64,000 nucleotides of DNA from NCBI GenBank assembly GCA_009733575.1, contig ML769674.1, forward strand, positions 18,835-82,834. The letters run 5' to 3'. A program made the position numbers and the translations under genes. Below are positions 1-10,935 of this stretch, one piece after another. This stretch comes from Gymnopus androsaceus JB14 (lineage: Eukaryota > Basidiomycota > Agaricomycetes > Agaricales > Omphalotaceae). The notes beneath the pieces are model-generated. The model did no database searches. It worked only from the letters and a program-made list of their open reading frames with translations, and was not told where the DNA came from. The first letter of the stretch is position 1, and each line of letters begins with the position of its first letter.

Positions 1-424
1 GCCCGAAGATTGCTGGCGGAAGGACTAAGGGAGTTAAAGGGAATCAGCATAAGTGAGGCCTTTCAATAGTCAAACGAATTCGATACTTACCGACAGTGAA
101 ATCTACCTGGGGATGTTCGTGTGCGAGCTCCCATATCTTTTTGTCAGCGAGTGTCTTAGCTTCTTGGTAAACTTGCATTCCATCTTTGCTCAGGTCAATA
201 CTTTCCAGCGTGACGGAGCCAAAATCTTTTTCTGTGAGGGTACGAGTACCGAAGGCGGATTGGAAGTCGGCTGGAGGAGTAGATCGTGTTGGTGGATGAC
301 GCGTACTTGGAAGCCATATGCACTCACAGTCAAAGAGGGTAGCAAATGTCCCAGTAACAATGATCTTCTTCACTCCAGCAGCAATAGCTTGCTTCACGAG
401 AGCAACAGTGCCATCGTAGGCACC
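1..424 (-). pseudogene. SDR copy 1, inverted exon 3-5 block
   Basis: Reads on the minus strand as exon 3 (starting GAYDGT.. at 424), exon 4 (with the YQEAK catalytic motif of extended SDRs) and the first bases of exon 5 (positions 1-25). It is colinear with the intact paralogue at 2088-3315. The rest of exon 5 lies immediately to the right on the opposite strand, so the gene was cut by an inversion with one breakpoint at about 425-428. At that junction three or four bases (CTAG) match both joined sequences. The other breakpoint is left of the window. The family is NAD(P)-dependent epimerase / dihydroflavonol-reductase-like (GRE2-like). This copy cannot make a protein. Confidence 0.85.
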
Positions 425-813
425 CTAGCACAAACAGCTTTGTCCAAATGCTCTTCGCACCTGAATACCCTCCCATCCCCATCGGACACATGATCGACGT
501 TCGTGACGCTGCTCGTGCCCATGTTCTCGCTCTCACCACCCCACCTCTTCTCGGACGTGACAAGCGGTTCATCGTTTTGAACTCTACGTTCCAATGGAAA
601 GATGTCGCTGCGTTGATTCGCAATAAGAGGCCGGAGCTTGCAGGACGATTACCGAAAGAGACTTCGGTTCCTGGTCCGCAGACTAGTGCTCCGTTGGATA
701 CGACGTTTTCAGAGGAAGCTCTGGGTATGACGAGTTATATCCCCCAGGAGGAGACGTTTTTGGCTGCTGTTGATGTTGTTTTGGAATGGGAGAGCAAATT
801 TGGTAATAAGTAA
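425..813 (+). pseudogene. SDR copy 1, exon 5 remnant
   Basis: Plus-strand remainder of exon 5, from TAGCACAAACAGC to the TAA at 811-813. It encodes the C-terminal substrate-binding part (PIPIGHMIDVRDAARAHV and onward), nearly identical to copies 2 and 3 (4-6 substitutions). The coding frame is preserved but it has lost its Rossmann half, which is inverted next door. About 150 bp of 3' flank is also shared with the other copies. Probably not functional. Confidence 0.85.
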
Positions 814-965
814 TATTTCTTGTATCATAGGGATCAATGTTTATAGAAACTACAGTATCAATCCATGCACTTCGTACTTCCGACGCCAGAAACGAGGACA
901 ATTATCAATTCGAAGACTAGGATATAGAACGAAAGCACCACCCAGAGTGGTAGTACAGACGAGCT

Positions 966-1345
966 TCATCGCTCACTTGATAAACTAAAATATGACACCC
1001 CAAACTTAAAACTAGACACCCTATCTTTCACCTCCAACCCAAAAAACCGTGTCGATTCTCCCATTAAATCAATTCTCCTCAGGCTTCCACCCAGCCTGAC
1101 CCCTCCTTTTCCGATATCTATGTGCCTGCCTTTCGTCAATATCAACGTTAGTTGCATAACCCTGCCCTTGCTAAACGTCACTCTCCAAGTCTTGATCAAT
1201 GAGCACTAGAAATTACTCACGTATATCCTGTAGTACATCCCGAACGGTAATAACCCCAGCTCTCCGGGTAGAAAGTTCAACATCGATACACAACGTTACA
1301 TGTGCTGCCCCACTGCCAAAGGGCAAGGCCAGTCGCCGCATTCCA
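966..1345 (-). other. Duplicated relic of an unrecognised minus-strand ORF
   Basis: Minus-strand reading gives a discontinuous peptide (LALPFGSGAA... then STRRAGVITVRDVLQDIREF... then YATNVDIDERQAHRYRKRRGQ) broken by stops. The same sequence recurs downstream of SDR copy 2 (about 3540-3830), and only its distal end is left after copy 3 (about 7555-7640). I do not recognise the family. It is probably the decayed 3' neighbour carried along in the tandem duplication. The remaining 1350-1640 stretch shows no supportable gene. Confidence 0.35.
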
Positions 1346-1993
1346 AGAGGTACGCCTCAAGTTGCTGAAGACGATAGGTTTCTGGCACGCATGTAAAACA
1401 TAAAACAGAGGATGAGAAAAAGAGCAATAATGTATATCCCGGGCATGGCGACTCGGCGAGCAGAGGGCACTAAAGGACGCAGAAAGATACCTTCCAGGAA
1501 TTTGAAGCAGGTGCTTTTATTGAAGCTTGGGAATGACATGAGGAATGACATCTATAGCAAGATGGCTGTCTCTCGAAGGAAGGTAAATTCCGCAAAAGAA
1601 GGAAGTTGCCTAAATAACTTAAATAAGTAACTCTATCCCGCGTGATCTAGCGCTGGCAAATGGGCGCTTAAATACCTCCTCCGTTCAACGTTCAACGTTC
1701 AACCCCGACAGTGGCAGATTGCAGAAACCAATACAGCTTCCTAAGTATATTCCCTTTCCACCATAACCTTTCCAAGCCTAACTAATGAAAAGGCCTAGAT
1801 GAAGATATCCTTGCTAATCTATATGCAGGATGCAGGCACAACGGCTGACTGATGTATTAGAAATCTCGCATCGGCCAGTAGCGGGGTCCTGAATGGGCGA
1901 AGATGAGCAAGTCAGCGAGAACTCAGAGCTTCCGTGCTGATTTTCAACAATCCGATTGTCGAATGCATGAATAATCACTCTACAATCACTTGC

Positions 1994-2000
1994 TATAAAA
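1994..2000 (+). promoter_or_regulatory. TATA box of SDR copy 2
   Basis: TATAAAA, 88-94 bp upstream of the ATG at 2088, in a block that is strongly conserved with the sequence upstream of SDR copy 3 (5930-5936). Spacing and conservation support a core promoter. The transcription start was not determined. Confidence 0.65.
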
Positions 2001-2087
2001 GCAAGGTCGCTCCGCTGCTCAGACTATCGTTCTCAAGCACATTCCTGTCCTCTTAAAACATTCAATTTTAATAACAACTCTTATACA

Positions 2088-3315
2088 ATGTCCAAGGGAA
2101 CAATCCTCGTATGTGTCTCTTAACCTTCCTAGTAACTATTTCTAAGTAAGTTATCAGGTTACTGGTGGAACAGGCTTCCTTGGAGCCAATCTTATTTCTC
2201 AACTCCTCGAGAAGGGATACATTGTCCGCGCAACAGCTCGGTCGACCTCCAAACTCCAAACTATCTTCCCCGAAGCATCACCGGAACAACTGGAGGTCGT
2301 TGAAGTTCCGACCTTGACTTCCGACCATTCTGCCGCGCTGAAAGGTGTCGATGCCCTTATCCACTCTGCTTCTCCTGGCCTGTTTGGCCCTTCGGGACAG
2401 GAGCTTTTCTCCGTAAGTTTATTATTGCTTTGAGTCGTCTTCGAATGTGTTTAACTTCGCCGTTTTAGGGTGCCTACGATGGCACTGTTGCTCTCGTGAA
2501 GCAAGCAATTGCTGCTGGAGTGAAGAAGATCATTGTTACGGGGACATTTGTTAGCCTCTTTGATCGTGAGTGGATATTAACTTCCAAGTACACGTCGTCA
2601 ACTAACACGATCTACTCTAGCTGACTTCAAATCTGCCTTCGGTACTCGTGTCCTCACAGAAAAAGATTTTGGCTCCGTCACGCTGGAAAGTATTGACCTG
2701 AACAAAGATGGAATGCAAGTTTACCAAGAAGCTAAGACACTCGCTGACAAAAAGATATGGGAGCTCGCACACGAACATCCCGAGGTAGATTTCACTGTCG
2801 GTAAGTATCGAATTCGTGTGACTGTTGAAAAGCCTCACTAACGCTAATTCCCCTTAACTAACTTAGTCCTTCCGCCAGCAATCTTTGGCCCTCAACTATC
2901 CCTACTCACCTCCTCCCCCTCCAGCCTTGTTACAAACGGGTTTATCCAAATGCTCTTCGCACCTGAATACCCTCCCATCCCCATCGGACACATGATCGAC
3001 GTTCGTGACGCTGCTCGTGCCCATGTTCTTGCTCTCACCACCCCACCTGTTCCCGGACGCGACAAGCGGTTCATCGTTCTGAACTCTACGTTCCAATGGA
3101 AAGACGTCGCTGCGTTGATTCGCAATAAGAGACCGGAGCTTGCTGGACGATTACCGAAAGAGACTTCGGTTCCTGGTCCGCAGACTAGTGCTCCGTTGGA
3201 TACGACGTTTTCAGAGGAGGTTCTGGGTATGACGAGTTATATCCCCCAGGATGAGACGTTTTTGGCTGCTGTTGATGTTGTTTTGGAATGGGAGAGCAAG
3301 TTTGGTGATAAGTAA
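2088..3315 (+). CDS. Extended SDR NAD(P)-dependent reductase/epimerase (GRE2/DFR-like), copy 2
   Basis: Five exons: 2088-2108, 2158-2412, 2469-2565, 2621-2800, 2867-3315. They sum to 1002 nt, a 333-residue protein of usual length for this family. The N-terminus MSKGTIL-VTGGTGFLG carries the TGxxGxxG dinucleotide-binding motif (about residues 9-16). The catalytic Tyr/Lys pair is YQEAK at about 159-163, and the C-terminal half (HMIDVRDAARAHV) is typical of dihydroflavonol-4-reductase / methylglyoxal-reductase-like enzymes. Cytosolic reduction of a carbonyl with NADPH is the family's known role; the substrate cannot be predicted. It is the only intact member of a three-copy tandem array, with a TATA box about 90 bp upstream. 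Every intron is GT-AG and 49-66 bp. Confidence 0.9.
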
Positions 3316-3539
3316 TGTTTGATAGAATTTCTGTATCATAGGATCAATGTTTATAGAAACTACAGTTTTTCTTGTTTCAATCATGTACTTCGTGCTTCCG
3401 GCGCCAGAAACGAGGACAATTACATTTGAAGACTATGATATAGACAGAGGCACCACCTAGAGTGGTAGTACAAACGAGCTTCATCGCTCGCTTGATAAAC
3501 TGAAACATGACACCCATAACTCAAAACTAGACACCCCTC

Positions 3540-3830
3540 CTTTCCCTCCAACCCAGAAAACCGCGTCGATTCTCCCATTAAATCAATTCTCCTCAGGCTT
3601 CCATCCGGCCAGACCGTGTCAGGGAACTTCTTCCATCCTTCTCCGATCATCTATGTACCTGCCTTTCGTCAATATCAACGTTAGTCACATAACCCTGCCC
3701 TTGCTGAACGTCACTCTCCAAGTCTTGATCAATGTGCACTAGAAACCGAACGGTAATAATCCCAGCCCTCCGGATAGAAAGTTCAACATCGATATACATG
3801 CTGCCCCACTGCCAAAGGGCAAGGCTAGTT
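3540..3830 (-). other. Second copy of the unrecognised minus-strand relic
   Basis: Equivalent of 966-1345 in repeat unit 2, with the same blocks (RRIDLMGESTR, LPFGSGAA in shifted frames). Broken by stops and small indels. It supports the view that units 1 and 2 share their 3' flank. No function can be assigned. Confidence 0.3.
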
Positions 3831-4006
3831 GCCGCGGCTCAAGAGATACGCCTCCGGTGCTTCTTCTGTTCCATCGCCGACAAGCCTATATTTTCAAGAA
3901 AGCCACAACTAGTTGGAGGTTGCGAAGTAGTTTCCGAGTGGTCTCAATCGGAGCCCATTCCAAAATCGGCTCTGAAAGGTTTATTGATCGGTGCGGAGGA
4001 TATAGG

Positions 4007-4601
4007 CTATTCAGGAGGCTCGGGAAGTATACGGGTAGGTTGAGGAGGGACTAGAGGCAGTGATGGTGGTGGGGTAGGTGCTTGTGCGATTAGAGGAGGG
4101 AGAACCGGGTTTACAGGAAGTGCTGATGGCGGGTTGATTTCACGATCTCGATGTCTATGGCGGCAATGGCTTCGATGACGAGACCGGCGACAGCAACAAC
4201 TATGCCCTGCAGATATACTGCATTGGCATTGGGTGACGGAAGCGGCTGGGCTGGGGACGGTGGGAATCATCGATCGGTGTATAGGTCATGGCAGGCGTAT
4301 ACGCAAGCTGCAGGAACCAGCGGAGATGCGTAGACATTATGCACTTGAACTGGAAGTTGCGTTGGTGCAGGAGGTGTTGGATACGCCCAAATGGGAGTAG
4401 GAGGAGTAGTAAGTGGCCAAACGGGAGTCGGAGGAGCAGTGATTGGCCAGGACAGGTGTGAGTTGTTGACGTTGGATCCGCAACTGCGGTACAAGCACCG
4501 GAGGAGGCGACAGAAGGGGTGTAAATAGCATGATGGTGTGTTGCTAATGGCCTCGAGCAAGCCCGAGGAGAATAATAGCGGCCAGGTGGATAGAACGACA
4601 T
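4007..4601 (-). pseudogene. Proline-rich protein with Cys/Arg patch, unit 2 copy (frame-broken)
   Basis: Paralogue of the ORF at 7657-8229. The pieces of the same protein (YTPSVASSG.., TPPAPTQLPVQVHNVYASPLVPA, ASVTQCQCSISAGHSCCCRR, VPPQPTRILPEPPE) are spread over three reading frames, so it is either disrupted or has introns I cannot place. Compared with unit 3, a 2-nt indel lies near 4535 where the frames diverge. Family unknown. It follows SDR copy 2 in convergent orientation, as in unit 3. Confidence 0.5.
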
Positions 4602-5220
4602 AATGCACGATGAATCAAAGCTAGAGTTGGATTAGAGCAAGTAAAATAAAGTAGGAAAGATTCGAGCGTAGACATCAACCCATTCTTCCCTAGATATAAA
4701 GCTCCGGCACCACTACCCATTGTATATGGTTGCTCTGCGAGAATAAAGCCTCGAGCAAGGATAACGAAGAGACAAGTCGAACAAAAGACCAAGCACAAGC
4801 ACAGTGGCTACGGTGCCTGCGCCACAAGCCATTATATCTTGTTACTAACCCTGAAACAAGGCATGGGTGGTCAGAGAACAACAACATAAAGAGATAAAGA
4901 TGCTAATCTGTTCACCTGGAACAAAGGCCAGAGCAGTCGGTTCTTGATGTGCTCATTGAGAGAATCGTGTGTTTTGGGCTATATTAAGTACTTAGGCAAT
5001 GCGGCGGTGAAAGAGGTTGAACTTTGACGAACAGCGAATTAACCGCCAGAGCGAAAACCTGCGTAGGATTCTGGCATTATTTGGCTCTTGATAGTAATTT
5101 GTAAATTCCGAGAATTGAGTGATGAAATGCCAGTAGATGTGTAATTTAGCGCTGAAAACTAATAAAGCTGAAAAGCTAATAACAAGCGCCACGTGGCAAA
5201 TGGCGCTTAAATGCCTCCTC

Positions 5221-5601
5221 CAAGAGGTGACGAAGATTCCGATCGGTGATATAGTCTCACGCTAGGTGAGGGTATCAAAAAGGAAGAGTCCAGCCAGGGT
5301 CCATCGGCAAGAGACTTGCCGTTATGTATACACAATCTGAGAGCTTGCTCATACAGTGCAAAGATACTCACATAGTGCACGCAATCATTTATTTAGCAAA
5401 ATATTGAACGCACAGCTGCTAGCTTTGAAAAGAGCAAATATGAGTACTTTATGAAGGAAATACCTGGAATACTGATAGTACAGCGCTAAATTATACTGAC
5501 GGCAAGTCTCTTGCCGATGGACCCTGGCTGGACTCCTTCCTTTTTGATACCCTCACCTAGCGTGAGACTATATCACCGATCGGAATCTTCGTCACCTCTT
5601 G
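5221..5601. mobile_element. hAT-type MITE with ~100-bp terminal inverted repeats
   Basis: The left arm (5221-5321) is the near-perfect reverse complement of 5500-5601; the loop (5322-5499) is non-coding. The ends are CAAGAGGTGAC...GTCACCTCTTG. Flanks are gCCTCCTC (5213-5220) and aCCTCCTC (5602-5609), an 8-bp target duplication with one mismatch. The duplicated gene unit carries the unoccupied site ACCTCCTC once at 1674-1681, which proves an insertion. The 8-bp duplication and CA..TG ends fit a non-autonomous hAT element; no transposase is encoded. Confidence 0.88.
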
Positions 5602-5929
5602 ACCTCCTCCGTTCAACTCCGACACCAACAGTACGTCCCAAGTATATCCTAGTAATAGTATATCCCTCCACCCATGAACTTTCTAAGCCTAACTAATGGA
5701 AACGCCTGGATGAAGATTTCCTTGCTTATCTATATGCAGGATGCAGGCACGAATCCTTGCGACGGCTGACTGATGTATTAAAAATCTCGTATCGGCCAGT
5801 GGCGGGGTCCTGAATGGGCGAAGATGACCAAGTCAGCGAAAACTCTGAGCTTCCGTGCTGTTAATCCGATTCTCGAATGCAATCGATATCAGTCTGAGTG
5901 CATCGAATAATCACTCTATGATCGCTTGC

Positions 5930-5936
5930 TATAAAA
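5930..5936 (+). promoter_or_regulatory. TATA box of SDR copy 3
   Basis: TATAAAA, 88-94 bp before the ATG at 6024, in the same context as the copy 2 TATA box. The MITE at 5221-5601 lies about 330 bp further upstream and so does not disrupt the core promoter. Confidence 0.6.
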
Positions 5937-6023
5937 GCAAGGTATCTCCACTGCTCAGAGTATTATTCTCATCCACATTCCTACACTCTTAAATCATCCA
6001 ATCTCAATCACAACTCTTATACA

Positions 6024-7260
6024 ATGTCCAAGGGAACAATCCTTGTACGTGTCTCTTCACTCTTATAGTAAACTGAACTCTAAGTAATATCCTAGGTCAC
6101 TGGCGGAACAGGCTTCCTTGGAGCCCATCTTATTTCCCAACTCCTCGAGAAGGGATACACCGTCCGCGCAACTGCTCGGTCGACCTCCAAACTTCAATCC
6201 ATCTTCCCCAAAGCATCGCCCGAACAATTGGAGGTCGTTGAAGCTCCGACCTTGACTTCCGACCATTCTGCAGCGCTGAAAGGTGTCGATGCCCTCATCC
6301 ACTCTGCTTCTCCCCATTTATGGCCCTGGTGTCTCGGGACAGGAGCTTTTCTCCGTGAGTTTATTATTGTTTTGAGTCGTCTTCAAGTGTCCTTAAGTTT
6401 GCCATTTTTAGGGTGCCTACGATGGCACTGTTGCTCTCGTGAAGCAAGCTATTGCTGCTGGAGTGAAGAAGATCATTGTTACTGGGACATTTGCTACCCT
6501 CTTTGACTGTGAGTGCATATGGCTTCCAAGTACGCGTCATCGACTAACACGATCTACTCCTCCAGCCGACTTCAAATCTGCCTTCGGTACTCGTGTCCTC
6601 ACAGACAAAGATTTTGGCTCCGTCACGCTGGAAAGCATCGACCTGAACAAAGATGGAATGCAAGTTTACCAAGAAGCTAAAACGCTCGCTGACAAAAAGA
6701 TATGGGAGCTCGCACATGAACATCCCGAGGTAGATTTCACTGTCGGTAAGTATCGAATTCGTGTGACTGTTGAAAAGCCTCACTAATGCTGATTCCCCTT
6801 AACTAACTTAGTCCTTCCGCCAGCAATCTTCGGCCCCCAACTATCTCAACTCACCTCCTCTCCCTCCAGCCTTAGCACAAACAGCTTTGTCCAAATGCTC
6901 TTCGCACCTGAATACCCTCCCATCCCCATCGGACACATGATCGACGTTCGTGACGCTGCTCGTGCCCATGTTCTTGCTCTCACCACCCCTCCTGTTCCCG
7001 GACGCGACAAGCGGTTCATCGTTCTGAACTCTACGTTCCAATGGAAAGATGTCGCTGCGTTGATTCGCAATAAGAGACCGGAGCTTGCTGGACGATTACC
7101 GAAAGAGACTTCGGTTCCTGGTCCGCAGACTAGTGCTCCGTTGGATACGACGTTTTCAGAGGAGGTTCTAGGTATGACGAATTATATCCCCCAGGAGGAG
7201 ACGTTTTTGGCTGCTGTTGATGTTGTTTTGGAATGGGAGAGCAAGTTTGGTGATAAGTAA
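6024..7260 (+). pseudogene. Extended SDR reductase, copy 3, with exon 2 frameshift
   Basis: Exons 6024-6044, 6096-6354, 6412-6508, 6566-6745, 6812-7260 align one-to-one with copy 2. Lengths are identical except exon 2, which is 259 nt instead of 255. The extra 4 nt lie near 6315-6335, where copy 2 reads SPGLFGPSGQELFS and copy 3 reads SPHLWPWCLGTG. Downstream exons then fall out of frame, so a full 333-residue enzyme cannot be made unless an unusual splice compensates. Both the TGGTGFLG and YQEAK motifs are still present. Likely a recent pseudogene. Confidence 0.8.
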
Positions 7261-7656
7261 TGTTTGATAGTTGTATCATAGGGGTCAATGTTTATAGAAA
7301 CGACAATTTTTCTTGTTTCAATTCATGTACTTCGTGCTTCCAGCGCCAGAAACGAGGAAGATTACATTTGAAGACTAGGATATAGAACAGAGACACCACC
7401 CAGAGTGGTAAGTATATTATCCAGTCGAGGGTGATCGCGGCCATACAAGCGAGCTTTATCGCTCGCTACATAACCAAACACGACACCCCAAACTCAAAAC
7501 CAGACACCACTGTCCCCCCTCTCCTTTCACCTCCAACCCAGCAAACCGTGTCGATTCCCCCATTAAATCAATTCTCCTCAGGCTTCCATCCGGCCTGACC
7601 GTGTCAGGGAACTTCTTCTCCCTCCTTCTCCGTCATCTAGAAACACGCGAGCGATC

Positions 7657-8229
7657 TCAATCGGAGCCCGGATATCCCGTTCCAAAATCGGCTCTGAAAG
7701 GTCTATTGATTGGCGCGGAGGGAGGCTCGAGAAGTATACGGGTAGGTTGAGGAGGGACTAGAGGCGGTGATGGTTGCGGGGTAGGTGCTTGTGCGATTCG
7801 AGGAAGGACAACCGGGTTTACAGGAAGTGCTGCCGGCGAGTCGTTTTCACGATCTCGATGTCTACGGTGGCAACGGCTTCGATGACGAGACCGGCGGCAG
7901 CAGCAACTACGCCCTGCAGACATACTGCATTGGCATTGGGTGACGGAAGCAACTGGGCTGGTGACGGCGGGAATCATGATCGGTGTATAGGTCGGCGTAT
8001 ACGCAACTGCAGGAACCAGCGGGGATGCGTAGACATCATGCACTTGAACTAGAGCTTGCGCTGGTGCAGGAGGTGTTGAATACGCCCAAACAGGAGTAGG
8101 AGGAGTAGGAATTGCCAAACGGGAGTCGGAGGAGCAGTAATCGGCCAAACAGGTGTGGTTTGTTGACGTTGAATCCGCACCTGCGGTATAAGAACCGGAG
8201 GAGCTGACAGAAGGGGTGTAAATAGCCAT
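7657..8229 (-). CDS. Unrecognised proline-rich protein with Cys-Arg-His patch, unit 3
   Basis: Open reading frame of 190 residues from the ATG at 8229 (MAIYTPSVSSSG..). The frame extends about 25 codons further upstream but without an ATG. Composition is Pro/Thr/Ser rich (TPPTPVWAYSTPPAPAQ), followed by a striking cluster of Cys, Arg and His (CQCSMSAGRSCCCRRSRHRS then RCHRRHRDRE) at about residues 115-145, and a Pro-rich tail (VPPQPTRILLEPP). I know no family with this pattern; the cysteine cluster could bind metal or be acylated, but that is only inference. It lies convergent to SDR copy 3, about 400 bp away, and was co-duplicated with it (frame-broken at 4007-4601). Confidence 0.45.
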   Translation of the reverse strand: MAIYTPSVSSSGSYTAGADSTSTNHTCLADYCSSDSRLAIPTPPTPVWAYSTPPAPAQALVQVHDVYASPLVPAVAYTPTYTPIMIPAVTSPVASVTQCQCSMSAGRSCCCRRSRHRSRCHRRHRDRENDSPAALPVNPVVLPRIAQAPTPQPSPPLVPPQPTRILLEPPSAPINRPFRADFGTGYPGSD

Positions 8230-8304
8230 GATGGTGGTGTTGCTAATGGCCTCGAGCAAGCCCAAGGAGAATAATAGTGGCCAGGTGGATAAAACGACAT
8301 GCAC

Positions 8305-9031
8305 GACGATTCAAAGCTAGAGATAAATTAGAGGAAGTAGAATACAGTAGGAAAGATTCGAGCGTACACATCAACCCATTCTCTTTAGATATAAGACTCC
8401 AGCACTAGACTACCCTTTGTGTGTGGTTGCCCTGCGCAAAATAAAGCCTCGGGCTAGGGCAACGAAGAGAATAAGAGAACAAAAGACCAAGCAGTGGTTA
8501 CGGTGGCTGCGCCACAAGCCATTATAACTCGTTACTAACCCCGAAACAAGAACAAGGCATGGGTGGTCAGAGAAAGAGATAAAGATGCTACTCTGTTCAC
8601 CTGGAACAAAGGCACGCTATTTAAGAAAGGAGAGCAGTCGGTCCTTGGTGTGATCGTTGAGAAAATCCTGCGTTTGAGCTATAGTAAAGCAATGCGGTAG
8701 TGAAAGAGGTTGAGCTTTGACGTTAGAAAGATGAACAGCAAAGGACACATTGAATGAGGAAGGCCACTAGAGCGCATAGCTAGAGCACGATGCATGGTAT
8801 ATCCATAGTTCGATGCTGCGTATGCGCGATTCGTATGCGTGATCGTGTGAATATACTAATCGAGTTCAAGTCGAATGTCGAGCAGTAGCTCAAGCGCTTA
8901 TTTAGCCTCTTTCAGCGTCCAGTTTTGGATCCATTCTTCGAAAATGGGACAGCTCGAAGATGTCAGTGGCAATAACATTGGGATACATGGAAAAAAAATC
9001 GTGTTCCAATCCCTACATATTTAGTGCGACT
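8305..9031. other. Intergenic stretch with duplicated TPMT-downstream relic
   Basis: No gene supported. The right end (about 8925-9031) carries a short plus-strand start, MGQLED.., just beyond the 3' end of the methyltransferase gene. The same sequence sits at the same position beyond the second methyltransferase (14736-14837), so the duplication included the 3' flank. Nothing else is recognisable. Confidence 0.4.
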
Positions 9032-9944
9032 TCAGATATTCCGCTTCCAAACAACCATCCTATCCTTTCCCTTATGCCGCTCGGTCAAAGTTGCCTCATC
9101 AGGAATCTTGTCCAGAACTACCTCCCATCCATCACCAAGCACATCTTTGTACGAGCTAAAGTTGGAGTAGAACGGTGGTCCCGTGGTGTAGGGCTCGGGA
9201 ACCTGCGGAAACATCAAGGTGATGAGATACCCTCCAGGTTTAATGAGTGAGTTCATTTGCGTTCCCCAGAGAGGGCGGCTGGATGGAGGAATAGCCACGA
9301 AAAACCTATAGGAATGACCGTAAAAGATATATCAACTGTTCGTAGAACGAAATAGACGTACGTGTAATCGTAAATCAAGTCAAACCTTTTATCATCGTCG
9401 ACTTTAAGCTTGAAGAAATCCCCCACGTCGAAGTGGATTTTCGAGGTCAGTTCCGGGCTGATGGAATGCGATCGTAGCAATCTAAGTAAAGAATACTATA
9501 TCAATGCCAATGTGCCGGTACTAATCCGGGTACCACGTACTCGTTCGCTGCCTCTAAAGCAGTACTAGACGCATCGAGACCAAGTGTGTCGTGTCCTAAA
9601 ACGGAGGCCAGATATATTGTGTCATATCCCTGCAAGATGACTGCCAAGTTAACGAGATCCTTCGATGAACTAGTAATATACGTACCCTTCCACATCCTGG
9701 CACCAAAGCCTTCCCATCCTTTGGAAAAGGCACCTCTCCACTCTCGATAACTTGTCGCAATGGCGGTTGAATTTCACCAGACTCGGAATCCCACGGAATA
9801 ACATTCGTTTTCCTGCAAATATTTCATAATGAGTTACTATTCAGCAGCGATACGACAAACTTGCCATAAAATATCCCAGCTCTGCGGGTCTTCCGTGATG
9901 ACTTCACGCATTTTGGCCAGCTGAGGGTTAATAGCGCTAGACAT
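9032..9944 (-). CDS. TPMT-family S-adenosylmethionine-dependent methyltransferase, copy 1
   Basis: Five exons on the minus strand: 9865-9944, 9686-9812, 9541-9629, 9362-9481, 9032-9305. Total 690 nt, a 229-residue protein of usual length for the thiopurine/thiol methyltransferase family. SAM-binding motif I is VPGCGRGYD (about residues 62-70). Further motifs are LGLDAS, FDLIYDYT and KPGGYLITLMFP. The family transfers methyl groups to thiols, halides or similar soft nucleophiles in the cytosol; the substrate here is unknown. Intron 1 must be a GC-AG intron (donor GCAAGT at 9864-9859): only that donor restores frame and yields WDILWKTNVIPWD, the family's conserved N-terminal block. It pairs with a paralogue at 14841-15754. 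Confidence 0.9.
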
Positions 9945-10040
9945 TTTGTTTTGTTTGACAGATAGAGAATGAAATCTCGAGGCTCTTGTGTAGTATTTAT
10001 ACACAGTGGGCGCAGAAAAGCAAAGTTTAGTCGCCCTACA

Positions 10041-10172
10041 ACTGAGCAGTGAGTAGTAAGCTTACTAGGTGAATTTCCGCATACATGGGGATAAACTAGC
10101 TAACCGACCTTTCGCCGAATCGCCTTGGTAAGTAAATAATAATCGACTGTATAAACTGAGTAAGCTAGCTAG
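10041..10172. repeat. Shared upstream repeat, copy A (before TPMT copy 1)
   Basis: Contains ACATGGGGATAAACTAGC, CCTTGGTAAGTA, AATCGACTGTATAAACTG and AGTAAGCTAGC blocks. The same blocks recur upstream of the esterase (14204-14300) and of TPMT copy 2 (15893-15988). It lies about 100 bp upstream of the TPMT1 start. It may be a mobile repeat or a shared regulatory segment. The following stretch, 10173-10854, shows no gene. Confidence 0.55.
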
Positions 10173-10854
10173 AGTATGTGGATTCCTGCGAAGGTCCATC
10201 CGATCGTGAATGTGGTGATGGTCCTGAGGTTACGCACGATTTTTCATCGGAGGTTGTGCAACAGCCATTCATCTAGTTGAACCAGTTGCGTAAGAAAACG
10301 TTGATGCACTAGTGCTTTTCAACATATTGATATCTGATCGGGCAAGGTTCTCCAAGAAGAATCTGTACAACGAATGCAAACGGAAGCGATGTTCTACACA
10401 CACAGCACTTGCAGAAGCCTCGAGGACTCGTTCCAAAGCACTACGGGTTGTGGTATGCTCCTACTTCGCACTGGGGCGGAGCAGTTCTGATTGCGACAGC
10501 AAAATGACTCTGAACGAGTTAGTCTATCAAGAGATAATTCTAAGCGGAAATTATAAGTCTGTGAGCCTAGTTCTTGATCTTTAAGTTTCTCGTTCCTCGG
10601 ACCTCAAGGCTCCAAACTTCACAATCACGGTATACTACACGGGGCCATTCTTCCCGGCTAAGATCAACACATCCTCTAACTTGTAGCATAATCCTGCGCT
10701 TACGAGGAAGCTTGGTTTTGACTTGAACATCCCCACCAGTGTACAGGCTAATAACTCTACTTACATATGAATGAATTTTGTGTTCACTTCGTCGTAAAAT
10801 AACATATATAAAAATCGCGAAAAAGAAACAGATGGTTAAGACCTAGTATCTACT

Positions 10855-10935
10855 GTCCCTGGGGAGATTCGAGCTCCCGGCTTCACGGAATGCACATACC
10901 ACAACGTGATGATTTGACCACTAATCGACAGGGAC
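10855..10935 (-). tRNA. tRNA-His (GTG) with ~10-nt intron
   Basis: 81 nt. The acceptor stem GTCCCTG pairs with CAGGGAC, D-stem GATT/AATC, anticodon stem TCACG/CGTGA around loop TTGTGG..C. An intron of about 10 nt follows position 37. T-arm GGGAG-CTCGAAT-CTCCC. The anticodon is GTG. The genomic G before the stem needed for His identity is added enzymatically in eukaryotes. An almost identical copy lies at 22489-22569 and a decayed one at 36612-36682. Confidence 0.85.

Noticed and set aside
7657..8304. Signal peptide for the proline-rich ORF (VHVVLSTWPLLFSLG..)
   Set aside because: The hydrophobic stretch precedes the first ATG in that frame and would need a GTG start, so secretion cannot be claimed.
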